Position numbers and translations under genes: made by a program
Shown here: in pieces, positions 17,897-27,817 of the stretch
How positions within the stretch are numbered: the stretch's first letter is position 1
How the letters are laid out: every line of letters starts with the position of its first letter
The notes under the pieces: generated by a model
Told to the model about the DNA's origin: nothing
Seen by the model: the letters and a program-made list of their open reading frames with translations, nothing else
Database searches by the model: none
NCBI RefSeq assembly: GCF_018604545.1
Contig: NZ_CP075896.1
Location: 6,634,001 to 6,698,000, forward strand
Length of the DNA stretch: 64,000 nt
Origin: Streptomyces koelreuteriae
GTDB taxonomy: Bacteria; Actinomycetota; Actinomycetes; Streptomycetales; Streptomycetaceae
Reading direction: 5' to 3'

Positions 17897-18834
17897 GACG
17901 TACGCCCCTTCACGATGTGGCGCGCGGCGACACAGACGCCGAGCGCGAGCCAGCCGACACGCCTGGACAGCCGTACGGCCCGATCGATGTCCCGGGTTTC
18001 GACGCCGCGCCCCGCGTCGTTCAGCACGGGCCGGTGCTCCACACGCCCGCCGTAGGACAGGGTGCCGCCGAGCCGCACCCCGAGCGCCCCCGCGAACGAG
18101 GCCTCCACGGGACCGGCGTTGGGACTCGGATGCTTGGCGGCGTCGGCACGCCAGGCCGCCACGGCTCCCCGCGGATCGCCCCCGGCCACGGTCGCGAGTA
18201 CGGCGGTCAGCCGGGCCCCCGGCCAGCCCGCGACGTCGTCCAGCCGCGCGGAGGCCCACCCGTAGCGCCGGTACCGGGCCGACTTGTGCCCGACCATGGC
18301 GTCGAGGGTGTTGACGGCCCGGAACCCGAGAAGCCCCGGCACTCCGCCGACGGCCCCCCACACGAGCGCTCCCACGACGGCGTCGGAGGTGTTCTCGGCA
18401 ACGGATTCGACGACGGCCCGGGCGATTCCGTCGGCGTCGAGTGCCTGTGGATCCCGTCCGCACAGATGCGGCAGCCGCGCGCGGGCCGCTTCTACGTCCC
18501 CGGCCTCCAGGGCGCGCCCGATGGCCTGCGCCTCCCGGGCCAGCGAAGTCCCCCCGACGACGGCCCAGGTGGCGACACCGGTCAGTCCGATCGACGCGGG
18601 GGCGGAAGTCCGCACGGCACGCGCGGCGACGGCCCCCAGCGCGACGGCGCCGCCCGCGCACACCACGGTGTGCAGCGCGCCCCACCCCCGGTGGTCCCGC
18701 CACAACACCCTCTCCACCGCGCCCGCGGCCCGCCCGAACGCGGCGACCGGATGCCCCCGGCGAGGATCGCCGAGCAGCAGATCACCGATCAGACCGGCGG
18801 CGGCACCGTACGCGTGGACGCGACCGGCACCCAT
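17893..18834 (-). CDS. cbiB: Cobinamide-phosphate synthase (adenosylcobinamide-phosphate synthase)
   Basis: CbiB (CobD in Pseudomonas naming), a 313-residue membrane enzyme that attaches aminopropanol or its phosphate to adenosylcobyrate. It starts in the family pattern AYGAAAGLIGDLLLGDP. Other conserved blocks are AVVESVAENTSDAVVGALVWGA, VNTLDAMVGHKS and HPSPNAGPVEASFAGAL, and several hydrophobic segments are present. ATG 18834 is supported by this pattern, though it lacks a ribosome-binding site. It lies 4 nt after the stop of a 19-codon leader frame, so translation may be coupled to it. It is the first gene of the operon, under the riboswitch. Confidence 0.93.
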   Translation of the reverse strand: MGAGRVHAYGAAAGLIGDLLLGDPRRGHPVAAFGRAAGAVERVLWRDHRGWGALHTVVCAGGAVALGAVAARAVRTSAPASIGLTGVATWAVVGGTSLAREAQAIGRALEAGDVEAARARLPHLCGRDPQALDADGIARAVVESVAENTSDAVVGALVWGAVGGVPGLLGFRAVNTLDAMVGHKSARYRRYGWASARLDDVAGWPGARLTAVLATVAGGDPRGAVAAWRADAAKHPSPNAGPVEASFAGALGVRLGGTLSYGGRVEHRPVLNDAGRGVETRDIDRAVRLSRRVGWLALGVCVAARHIVKGRTS

Positions 18835-18838
18835 GGGC

Positions 18839-18898
18839 TCAGCCGGCCGAGGAGGCGGACAACGGCGGGGTACTGACCCTGGATCGGCAGCCGAACAT
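18839..18898 (-). CDS. 19-codon leader reading frame between riboswitch and cbiB
   Basis: ATG at 18898 is preceded by GAGTGAGGAC and opens a 19-codon frame that stops at 18839, four bases before the cbiB ATG (TGA-GCCC-ATG). cbiB itself has no visible ribosome site, so termination here could hand ribosomes to cbiB and transmit riboswitch control. The peptide has no recognised motif. Seen in the sequence; function inferred. Confidence 0.45.
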   Translation of the reverse strand: MFGCRSRVSTPPLSASSAG

Positions 18899-18931
18899 GG
18901 CGATATGTCCTCACTCAGGGTGTCCACGCCC

Positions 18932-19060
18932 TGGTTCGACGAGACCGGCGGTGAGAGTTCCTGGCTCCCGGTGAGTGCTACCCCGGTGACAGTGGCGGGA
19001 CCGCGCCGGACTTCCACCGGCTTCCTCTCCTGCCGCCGCATTGGCCCCGGCAGTCCACCA
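18932..19060 (-). ncRNA. Cobalamin riboswitch
   Basis: On the minus strand the conserved core reads GCCGGTGGAAGTCCGG (about 19006-19021), then CGGTCCCGCCACTGTCACC, and ends with the B12-box-like AGCCAGGAACTCTC (18953-18966). This order is diagnostic of the adenosylcobalamin-binding element found upstream of actinobacterial B12 genes. A hairpin (18916-18933, CAGGGTG pairing with CGCCCTG) just downstream may be part of the expression platform. It should lower cbiB operon expression when B12 is plentiful. Outer limits are approximate. Confidence 0.88.
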
Positions 19061-19168
19061 CGGCCGCGAACAGCCGTCAACTTGCCGTTGACCTGCGAGG
19101 GGAGAGTGTGGACAAGCCCACACCGCCTGCCTGGCGGGGGGTGCCGACGGCTGTCCCGTGAACGGCGA

Positions 19169-19204
19169 CCGGGCGGCCCGGGACCAAAGCCCCGTGCCGC
19201 CCGG
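19169..19204 (-). terminator. Terminator of the pitH2 unit
   Basis: A 9-bp GC stem (19169-19177 with 19196-19204), extended by further C/G pairs, lies just after the small membrane protein gene and before the riboswitch. It separates the two transcription units. Confidence 0.65.
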
Positions 19205-19220
19205 CAACAGACGATCGTGC

Positions 19221-19442
19221 TCAGGCCACGATCAGATAGATCCCGTACCCGACAGCCGCCGCACACGCCGCGAAGCACGCGTACGCGCCCGTCACCGCGA
19301 GTCCCGCGGACCCGCCCGCCGCCACCGCACGCTCGCGGCGCGACAGGCCGGTGATGCCGAGGGTGAACAGGCCGACGAGGGTCACGGTGGCCACGAGGCT
19401 GACGCCGAAGACGGAGCCGAGGGTCGCCCAGTCGATCTTCAT
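19221..19442 (-). CDS. Small two-helix membrane protein (pitH2 downstream)
   Basis: A 73-residue protein with two predicted membrane helices (about residues 9-31 and 44-71) joined by a short basic loop LSRRERAV. It follows pitH2 by 34 nt on the same strand and ends at a terminator, so it is the second gene of that unit, as I recall for S. coelicolor SCO1846. A transporter-associated role is an inference from position only. Confidence 0.8.
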   Translation of the reverse strand: MKIDWATLGSVFGVSLVATVTLVGLFTLGITGLSRRERAVAAGGSAGLAVTGAYACFAACAAAVGYGIYLIVA

Positions 19443-19476
19443 CTCAGAGATTCTTCCTTGTCACCGGTGGGCGGGA

Positions 19477-20718
19477 TCAGACCGTGGTGGTCGTGGTGGA
19501 GGGCTTCCGGTCGGCGGAGGCCTGGGCCGGGATCGTGGCGGCCAGTTCCTCGGACGGGCCCGCCGGAGGCGGCGTCACCGCGGCGATCGCGGTGGTCACG
19601 ACACCGGCCGGCTCCTCGTCGACCTCGTTGACGTTGGTGTGGTCGACGACCTCACGGCGCGACAGCTTCCAGATCACCGCGCTGGAGACGACCAGGAAGA
19701 TCGCCACGACCGCCGTGCCCCAGTTCCCGAACCCGGTCACGTACTCGGCGAGCGCGCCCACCAGGGCCGCCGCCGGCAGCGTCAGACCCCAGGCGACGAA
19801 CATCCGCGTCGCCGTCGACCAGCGGACCACGCCGCCCTTGCGGCCGAGCCCCGCGCCCATCACCGCGCCGGACACGGAGTGGGTGGTGGAGAGGGAGAAG
19901 CCGAGGTGCGAGGAGGCCAGGATGACCGTCGCCGCGCTGGTCTGGGCGGCGAAGCCCTGCTGCGGCTGGAGGTCGGTCAGGCCCTTGCCCATGGTGCGGA
20001 TGATGCGCCAGCCGCCGAGGTAGGTGCCGAGCGCGATGGCGATGCCCGCCGAGAGGATGACCCACATGGGCGGGTCGGAGTCGGGGGCGACGGCGCCGCC
20101 GGCGACCAGGGCGAGGGTGATGACACCCATCGTCTTCTGGGCGTCGTTGGTGCCGTGGGCGAGCGAGACCAGGCCCGCGGAGGCGATCTGGCCGGCGCGG
20201 TAGCCCTTCTTGGAGGCCTCGCCGTCGGCCTTCTTGCCGAGGGAGTACGTCAGCCGGCTGGCGAGCAGCGCGGCGATGCCCGCGACCAGCGGAGCGGCGA
20301 CCGCCGGGATCAGCACCTTGGTGACCAGGACGTCGCCGTGCACCGCGCCGACGCCCGCCGAGGCGATCGTGGCACCGATCAGGCCGCCCATCAGGGCGTG
20401 CGACGAACTGGACGGCAGACCGACGAGCCAGGTCAGCAGGTTCCAGAGGATCGCTCCGACCAAGGCGGCGAAGATGACCTCGGGGCGGATTCCGGCCTCG
20501 TCGACGAGGCCTTTGGAGATCGTGTTCGCGACTTCGACGGACAGGAAGGCACCGACCAGATTGAGGACCGCGGACATGGCCACCGCGATCTTCGGTCTCA
20601 TGGCGCCCGTGGAAATGGTCGTGGCCATCGCGTTCGCGGTGTCGTGGAAACCGTTCGTGAAATCGAACGCGAGTGCGGTTACCACCACAATCGCGAGGAT
20701 CAGCGAGAAGCTTTCCAT
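19477..20718 (-). CDS. pitH2: PiT-family inorganic phosphate transporter
   Basis: A 413-residue low-affinity phosphate permease. The two PiT signature repeats are clear: FDFTNGFHDTANAMATTISTGA at the N-terminus and its partner SLAHGTNDAQKTMG in the second half. About ten hydrophobic segments are visible, with a basic cytoplasmic loop near residue 195. ATG 20718 opens the conserved part. A PHO-box-like repeat lies about 50 nt upstream, as known for pitH2 in S. coelicolor, so PhoP control under phosphate limitation is expected. Confidence 0.93.
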   Translation of the reverse strand: MESFSLILAIVVVTALAFDFTNGFHDTANAMATTISTGAMRPKIAVAMSAVLNLVGAFLSVEVANTISKGLVDEAGIRPEVIFAALVGAILWNLLTWLVGLPSSSSHALMGGLIGATIASAGVGAVHGDVLVTKVLIPAVAAPLVAGIAALLASRLTYSLGKKADGEASKKGYRAGQIASAGLVSLAHGTNDAQKTMGVITLALVAGGAVAPDSDPPMWVILSAGIAIALGTYLGGWRIIRTMGKGLTDLQPQQGFAAQTSAATVILASSHLGFSLSTTHSVSGAVMGAGLGRKGGVVRWSTATRMFVAWGLTLPAAALVGALAEYVTGFGNWGTAVVAIFLVVSSAVIWKLSRREVVDHTNVNEVDEEPAGVVTTAIAAVTPPPAGPSEELAATIPAQASADRKPSTTTTTV

Positions 20719-20765
20719 TTACCCAGGCAATCGTTCGGCGTCGTTGGCGGGACGAACGTAGGTAA

Positions 20766-20787
20766 CCCGAGTGAACGGAAGATGAAC
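20766..20787 (-). promoter_or_regulatory. PHO box upstream of pitH2
   Basis: On the minus strand two contiguous 11-nt units read GTTCATCTTCC and GTTCACTCGGG, matching the GTTCACC-type direct repeat of Streptomyces PhoP operators. A weaker third unit (TTACCTACGTT) may follow at 20755-20765. Confidence 0.75.
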
Positions 20788-20862
20788 TGGGAGGGGCGCA
20801 GGGGTGTCCGCAACAGGGGGCCGTCATTCCGCCCTGGTTCAGCGGCCCTTGTGCCCCAACGA

Positions 20863-21423
20863 TCAACTGCCCCGCGCCAACTGTTTCAGTCGATCGAGTG
20901 ACCCGTCGAAGAGATTCTGGTCACCCGGAAGAGTGCCGTCGCCGTTGTCGTACTGCCAGAAGGTCCAGGATGCCCAGCCGGCCGGCAGCCGTCCCGGGCT
21001 CGCCGCGTCGTAGCGGGCGACCCACAGGTGGTGGTTCGCTGCGAAGGCACGACTGTTGCCCGTGCAGGTGTTCCACCAGTGGGTGGTCGTGTAGATCACC
21101 GGGCGGCGGCCCGCGAGCCGCTTGACCTCGTCGCTGAACGACTTGATCCAGCCGGTCATCCCGGCCTTGCTCAGGCCGTAGCACTTGTGCCTCTTGTCGT
21201 ACGGGTTGTACTCGATGTCGAGCGCCGGCGGCAGTGTCCAGCCGTCCGCGCTCCAGTCGCCGCCGTTGCGCACGAAGTGGGCCGCCTGGGCCCGGCCGGA
21301 CGACCTGTTCGGCAGGGCGAAGTGGTAGGCGCCGCGGACGAGGCCCGCCGCGCGAACGGCCGCGGCGACGGATCGACAGGTGGTCACGGGCCATGCGATT
21401 CCCCCCGGAATGGCAACGTGCAC
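20863..21423 (-). pseudogene. 5'-truncated GH25 lysozyme
   Basis: The readable 186 residues match the later part of secreted Streptomyces GH25 lysozymes: LVRGAYHFALPNRSSG, PPALDIEYNPYD, GRRPVIYTTTHWWNTC and LWVARYD. Secreted homologues begin with a signal peptide and a DVSHWQ-type block holding a catalytic aspartate, about 75 residues before LVRGAYHF. Here the frame starts only about 27 residues before that point, and the 170 nt upstream contain none of it in any frame on this strand. The DxE of ALDIEYN is retained. It is most likely a gene remnant; alternatively an unrecognised start makes a truncated product. Confidence 0.7.
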
Positions 21424-21592
21424 GGCAAATCCCCCAGAGAGTACTGGAGGACCGTTGAATATCCGATGATCTCCGGCCAGCAGTGATCCGCGACTGATTT
21501 GCGCAGGTATGCGCCCTTACGGATGCTCGGTTTCCGGCCTAAAGTGCCCCCGCCCGGCGGCGCGTTGAAGGGCCGCCTGGCAGGATCGCCGC

Positions 21593-22324
21593 ATGGCTGA
21601 GCAGCGAGGCGACGAGCGGGACACGGGGGACATCGGAGGCGGCGGACAGGATGCGGGGGAGTCACGGCGGAGCGGTGTGCGAGCGGAGGAGGCGCGCGCC
21701 TGGGAGGACCTCGTCGCGACGGCCCGCCGGACGGTCGCCGAGGGGCTCGTCGTCGGAACGTCCGGCAACGTCTCGGTGCGCGTCGGGGACACCGTGCTGG
21801 TCACGCCGTCGGGCGTGCCCTACGACCGGCTGGCGCCGGACGACGTGACCGGGGTCGACCTCGACGGCCGGCAGGTCCTCGGCACGCTCGTCCCGACCAG
21901 CGAGCTGCCCATGCACCTCGCCGTCTACCGCACGACCGGCGTCCGCGCCGTCGTCCACACCCACGCCGTGCACGCGACGGCCGTCTCGACCCTCGTGAGC
22001 GAGCTCCCGCTGATCCACTACATGGCCGCGGCACTCGGCGGACCCGTCCGGGTTGCCCCGTATGCGACGTACGGCAGCGACGAGTTGGCCGAGAACATGC
22101 TCCACGCCCTCGCCGACCGCTCCGGCTGCCTCCTCCGCAACCACGGCACGATCACCCACGGCGCGACCCTGGACCAGGCCTACGACCGCACCGCCCAGCT
22201 CGAATGGATGTGCCGCCTCTGGCTGACCGCCACCTCGGTCCCGGGCCTGTCCCCGAGCCTGCTGTCCACGGACCAGCTGGCCGAGGTGCAAGACCGGCTA
22301 AGGGGCTACGGCCAGCGCGGCTGA
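21593..22324 (+). CDS. Class II aldolase/adducin family protein
   Basis: A 243-residue class II aldolase of the fuculose-1-phosphate aldolase type. The GTSGNVSVR phosphate-binding loop, PTSELPMHLAVYR with the catalytic glutamate, zinc histidines in VVHTHAVHATA, and LLRNHGTITHG are all present. About 35 Gly/Asp/Arg-rich residues precede the domain, which is longer than usual, so a start later than ATG 21593 is possible. No sugar kinase or isomerase lies nearby, so the natural substrate is open. Confidence 0.88.
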   Translation: MAEQRGDERDTGDIGGGGQDAGESRRSGVRAEEARAWEDLVATARRTVAEGLVVGTSGNVSVRVGDTVLVTPSGVPYDRLAPDDVTGVDLDGRQVLGTLVPTSELPMHLAVYRTTGVRAVVHTHAVHATAVSTLVSELPLIHYMAAALGGPVRVAPYATYGSDELAENMLHALADRSGCLLRNHGTITHGATLDQAYDRTAQLEWMCRLWLTATSVPGLSPSLLSTDQLAEVQDRLRGYGQRG

Positions 22325-22704
22325 CCTCCCTCCGGGACCTCACCGCACCGGCACGGAGGGCCTCTCCCGTCCGACGGCTCCTTCGACTGCGCCCCTCCCC
22401 GCCCGCACCCAGGGCGCCGCTGCCCGCGCGGTCGCCGCGCTGTGGGTCACCGGCGTTCCGTCCTGCTCGCGCGGCCACGGCTGCGCTGGCCGTTGGTATC
22501 CCGCCCGCTCGTGCGGCCGCTCGCCCTGCGGGTGCGATCACCGCTCCGCCGGCCACCGGCGCCCCGCCCTGAGGGCGCTGCCCCCGTTCCGCCGACCGCC
22601 CGGGCCCGCCCGGCGCGCACAACCGCCCTGCCGGCCACCCGCGCCCGTCACCCCACCGACCCCGCCCACTGGTCCCTCGCCCCGTCCCCCGGGACACTGG
22701 AGCC
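22325..22704. other. 380-nt gap, no gene recognised
   Basis: This is GC-rich low-complexity sequence with long open frames on both strands, but their products are proline/arginine-rich and show no recognisable domain. I see no promoter, tRNA or repeat I can support. Confidence 0.5.
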
Positions 22705-23829
22705 GTGCGCACTGTCAACGCGGCGGCCGTTGCCGTCACCGCTGTGATCGGAGCCGGTGTGGCCGCTGTGGCCGCCGGGCGGTTCGCCAGCGACGCCGCG
22801 CTCAAGGCGCCTCCCGGCAGGCCGCTGCCCACCGAACCCCGGCTCACCGTGCACGGCACCGCCGCCGGGCAGATCAGCCTCACCCGGGACCTGGCCGCCC
22901 TGCGGCCCGGCCGTTACGGCCTCTCCGGTGACGGCTCCCACGCGGTGGTCGGCCCGGTGCTGGGCACCGCCGACACCGCCGACACCGTCGTACGCCGGCT
23001 GGAGAGCGTCACGCACGGCACCCTGAAGTCCGGGGACAAGGCCTGGCTCACCCCGAACGTGTACGTCGGCAACCCGGGCGACGCCCTCGGCCTCGAACAC
23101 ACCGACGTCGACATCCCCGGCGAACTCGGCTCCCTGCCCGCGTGGTTCGTGCCCGGCGCCCGGGACACCTGGGTGATCGCCGTGCACGGCCTGGGCACCA
23201 CGCGGGAACTGGCCATGAACGTCATGGAGTTCCTGCACCGCAACCGCTTCCCCGTGCTCGCCCTCGCCTACCGCGGCGACCTGGGCGCGCCCCGCCGCCC
23301 CGACGGGCTGAACCACCTCGGCGAGACCGAGTGGCGCGACCTCGACGCGGCGATCCGCTACGCCGTGGGCCACGGCGCCCGGCAGGTCGTCCTGCACGGC
23401 TGGTCCACCGGCGCCACCATGGCCCTGCGCGCCGCCGCCCGCTCGGGACTGCGCGACCGCGTCTCGGGGCTGGTCCTGGACTCCCCGGTGCTCAGCTGGC
23501 AGACCACCCTGCGCGCCCTCGCCGCGGCCCGCCGCACCCCGGGCCCGCTGCTGCCCCTCGCGGTCCGCGCCGCCCAGGGCCGCACCGGCCTGCACGACGA
23601 CGGCGTCGCGGGCCCGGCCTCCTTCGACGGGCTCCACGTCCCGGCGCTCGTCGTCCACGGACCGGACGACACCGTGGCTCCCTGGCGGTTCTCCCGTCAC
23701 CTCGCCGACGCGCGCCCCGACATGGTCGCTCTGTACACCGTCGGCAACGCGCCCCACTCGGCGATGTGGAACGCCGACCCGCAAGGGTACGAGGAGGCGC
23801 TGCGCCGCTTCCTGACGCCGCTCATGTGA
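22705..23829 (+). CDS. Alpha/beta hydrolase, membrane-anchored or secreted
   Basis: A 374-residue protein with an N-terminal hydrophobic segment (residues 4-26) and a serine hydrolase domain from about residue 130. The nucleophile elbow is HGWSTGATMA, the acid is in VHGPDDTVAPW and the histidine in NAPHSAMWN. It starts at GTG 22705. The first 120 residues form an uncharacterised domain found before the hydrolase fold in Streptomyces relatives. The substrate is unknown; an esterase or peptidase role is equally possible. Confidence 0.85.
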   Translation: MRTVNAAAVAVTAVIGAGVAAVAAGRFASDAALKAPPGRPLPTEPRLTVHGTAAGQISLTRDLAALRPGRYGLSGDGSHAVVGPVLGTADTADTVVRRLESVTHGTLKSGDKAWLTPNVYVGNPGDALGLEHTDVDIPGELGSLPAWFVPGARDTWVIAVHGLGTTRELAMNVMEFLHRNRFPVLALAYRGDLGAPRRPDGLNHLGETEWRDLDAAIRYAVGHGARQVVLHGWSTGATMALRAAARSGLRDRVSGLVLDSPVLSWQTTLRALAAARRTPGPLLPLAVRAAQGRTGLHDDGVAGPASFDGLHVPALVVHGPDDTVAPWRFSRHLADARPDMVALYTVGNAPHSAMWNADPQGYEEALRRFLTPLM

Positions 23830-24031
23830 CCCGTCCACCGCCCCCGCGCCCCGTCGCGACCCCTGTCCCGCCCCGCTCCCCGCCGACCGGTCGCGATGAT
23901 TCCGTTTAGCGTCGTACCACTGGCTTGTTCCCGGCCTCGGCCGCTCCCGGGAACCCGTGCGTTGGCCATCCCCGTAGCCCGCCGTGACATTCCGTTTGGG
24001 TTTTCGGACCGTCAACCGGAAGACTGCACCC

Positions 24032-25432
24032 GTGACGTCCCGTATCCCGCGCGACTCCAGGCTTCGACTCGTCCGCCCGCGACCCCTGGCCGCCGCCCCC
24101 AGAGCGATGAACCAGCGGCGCTCGCGCCGACCCGCACCGCGCCCCCCGGAGGGCACCCCGGCACCGGCGGAGCTGGCCAGAATGGCGCGCTCAGGTCTGG
24201 CCGCCGCGGCCCGCGTCGCCCGCTGGGCCGACGCCGCGCTCGGCCCCGGCGGGGACAGCGCCACCGCCGACGGCAAGGCCACCCTCTCCGACGCGACCGC
24301 CGAACGGGCCGCCCGCGACCTGGGGCTGACCCCGGCTCAGGTCCGAGGCGACTGGGACACCGCCCGCCTCGCCGGCCTCGTCGAGGTGCACGGCGACAGC
24401 GCCCGCCCCGGCTGGCGGCTGCGCGCCTGGGACCGCGACGACAGCGCCGTCCTGCGCGGCTGGGTCGCCCTCTTCGACGCCTGGTCGCTCGCCCACCCGG
24501 AGCCCGGGGACCGCGAGGCCGCCGCCGTCGCCGAGGTCGTCTCGGCCATGCCGCAGGCGCTCTCCTTCCTCCAGCTCTCCGCCGGACCCGTCCCCGTGGA
24601 GCAGCTCCTCGACCTCCTGGAGCAGCGCGTCACCGAGCTGCGCACCGCACGCTGCGAGATCCCCTACGGCCCTCAGCCCGAGCCGGTGGCCGAGCCGGAG
24701 CCCACCGACGCCCCGCTCGCCCCCCTCCTCGACTGGGCCCTGCGCGCCCTCGCCTCCGTCGGCGCCCTCACCTACGGCGACGGCCAGGCCACGCTCACCC
24801 CGCTCGGGAGCTGGGCCGTCTGGGTCAAGCTGGAGCAGATCTGCGTCGCCGCGCAGAGCCCCGCCGGGAACATCGAGCAGGCGGCCGAGGACATGCTCCG
24901 CGGCTGCGCCCAGCTCCGCCCGAACGCGGCCCGCGCCGAGTACCGCGCCTGGCTCGCCGCCCGCCCCGTCGGCAGCGCCGTCACCGAACTGCTCGGTGCC
25001 GCCCGCGGCGAGGACGCCCTGCTGCGCGGCCTCGCCTTCGAGGCGCTGCGCGTCGTCGGCGCCCCCGCCGAGCCCGACGTCCGCGGTGTGCTGGCCGAGC
25101 CGACGCTCAGGCCGTACGCGCTGCTGTGGCTGGCCGTGCACGACGGGGCCGACCCGGAGGACGCCCACGAGGTCCTCACCCGTGAGGAGGCGACCTGGCT
25201 GTGGGTGGACACCGCGGCCGCCGTCGCCGACCACGGTGAGGCCCCGCTGCTGGTGCGCCATCTGGAGTCCGCGGTGCAGCCGACCGTCCCGATGCTCCTC
25301 GACGAGGTACGCGCCGTGGGACACCCCCGCACCGTGCAGGTCCTGGTCGCCCTCGCCGCCGCCCACCCCGACCCGGCCCTGGCCAAGGCCGTACGCCGGG
25401 CCGCGTTCCAGGTGCACACCGGCGGCGGCTAG
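24032..25432 (+). CDS. Conserved Streptomyces protein of unknown function
   Basis: A 466-residue, mostly helical protein that I do not recognise beyond a general resemblance to uncharacterised Streptomyces proteins. Residues 60-115 look like a winged-helix-like segment (DATAERAARDLGLTPAQV), and the remainder is rich in Ala/Leu/Glu helices that may be repeats. GTG 24032 has GGAAGA about 9 nt upstream; ATG 24107 is an alternative that drops a basic leader. The TAG stop falls inside the left terminal repeat of the MITE-like element that follows. Confidence 0.75.
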   Translation: MTSRIPRDSRLRLVRPRPLAAAPRAMNQRRSRRPAPRPPEGTPAPAELARMARSGLAAAARVARWADAALGPGGDSATADGKATLSDATAERAARDLGLTPAQVRGDWDTARLAGLVEVHGDSARPGWRLRAWDRDDSAVLRGWVALFDAWSLAHPEPGDREAAAVAEVVSAMPQALSFLQLSAGPVPVEQLLDLLEQRVTELRTARCEIPYGPQPEPVAEPEPTDAPLAPLLDWALRALASVGALTYGDGQATLTPLGSWAVWVKLEQICVAAQSPAGNIEQAAEDMLRGCAQLRPNAARAEYRAWLAARPVGSAVTELLGAARGEDALLRGLAFEALRVVGAPAEPDVRGVLAEPTLRPYALLWLAVHDGADPEDAHEVLTREEATWLWVDTAAAVADHGEAPLLVRHLESAVQPTVPMLLDEVRAVGHPRTVQVLVALAAAHPDPALAKAVRRAAFQVHTGGG

Positions 25433-25619
25433 GGCCTGTCGTTTGGATCACGCCGCAGACGCGGGGTCTGGCACGCACATCTGCCGCGTTGTCGTCGGTT
25501 GCCGATGCTCCGCATCGCCGCCCTCCTCCGCCTTGCAGCTGCACGCACCAGACCCCGCTCACCGGCGATTGCGTGGAACCGCCGATTTCCTGCGACCTGA
25601 TCCAAACGACAGGCCCTAG
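25429..25619. mobile_element. MITE-like element with 22-bp terminal inverted repeats
   Basis: The two ends (25429-25450 and 25598-25619) are perfect inverted repeats beginning CTAGGGCCTGTCGTTTGG. An inner pair around GGGGTCTGG and CCAGACCCC extends the symmetry, so the 191 nt could fold into one long hairpin. No transposase is encoded. CTAG at both outer ends may be the target or its duplication. The element is familiar to me as a multi-copy Streptomyces sequence, but I could not check copies. Confidence 0.8.
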
Positions 25620-25632
25620 GAGATTCGCGGGG

Positions 25633-26046
25633 TCAGCCCGCGATCTCGGGCGCGTACGTCCCGAAGCTCCAGATATTGCCCTCGAGGTCCCGGGCCATGT
25701 AGTCCCGCGAGCCGTAGTCCTGGTCCGTCGGGGGCATCACGATCTCCACGCCGTGGTCGACGGCGCGGCGGTGGTGTGCGTCCACGTCGTCCACCACCAC
25801 GTACACCCCCGTGGTGCCCGCGCCCTTCATGGCCGCGTCGAAGACGCCGCCGCGGCCCTTGGTGCCGACCATCACCGCGCCGTTGCCCTGCGTCAGCTCG
25901 GCGTGCATCACCGAGCCGTCCTCGCCCTCGTACACCGACAGCTCCGTGAAGCCGAAGGCCTCGGTGAGCTGCCGGATCGCACTCTTCGCGTCCGCGTAGA
26001 GCAGCGTCGGATAGATGCTCGGACGTCCGCCGGACGAGCCTGCCAT
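25633..26046 (-). CDS. VOC (glyoxalase/bleomycin resistance fold) protein
   Basis: A 137-residue vicinal-oxygen-chelate protein. It has the two beta-alpha-beta modules of the fold: YPTLLYADAKSAIRQLTEAFGF at the start and GVYVVVDDVDAHHRRAVDHG then DPEGN-like RDLEGNIWSFGTY at the end. ATG 26046 has AGGAAG upstream; GTG 26055 is possible. It is divergent from the ABC-F gene. Many such single-domain proteins in Streptomyces are of unknown function, including antibiotic binding or mycothiol-dependent reactions. Confidence 0.85.
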   Translation of the reverse strand: MAGSSGGRPSIYPTLLYADAKSAIRQLTEAFGFTELSVYEGEDGSVMHAELTQGNGAVMVGTKGRGGVFDAAMKGAGTTGVYVVVDDVDAHHRRAVDHGVEIVMPPTDQDYGSRDYMARDLEGNIWSFGTYAPEIAG

Positions 26047-26108
26047 GGCGATCACTTCCTCGTTGTCCCGCTGCCTGACTCAGACAAAAGGTGGTTGCAC
26101 GTCCCCGT

Positions 26109-26145
26109 TAGACTGTCTCCTATGGCCATTCTCCTCGCGCATTAG
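26109..26145 (+). promoter_or_regulatory. Leaderless heptapeptide frame (MAILLAH) before the ABC-F gene
   Basis: A TAGACT -10 hexamer (26109-26114) ends 7 nt before ATG 26122, so the mRNA probably begins at that ATG. The frame encodes MAILLAH and stops at 26145, 58 nt before the ABC-F GTG. Such leader peptides control several ABC-F resistance genes by ribosome stalling. Here only position and length support that idea. Confidence 0.5.
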
Positions 26146-26203
26146 ACGGCGGGAACGTCCTCAGCCGCCCATCCCGCCCCCGTATCCGCCCTGGAGTCTG
26201 TCC

Positions 26204-27802
<1,599 letters not shown>

Positions 27803-27817
27803 GTGTCAGTGCCGCTT

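Noticed and set aside
22325..22704. Open frames on both strands in the gap before the hydrolase gene
   Set aside because: Composition is Pro/Arg/Ala-rich with no domain and no ribosome site; typical GC-bias artefact.
23927..23954. Inverted repeat GTTCCCGG/CCGGGAAC upstream of the 24032 gene
   Set aside because: Short, GC-rich, and without other support; could be a terminator of the hydrolase gene or chance.
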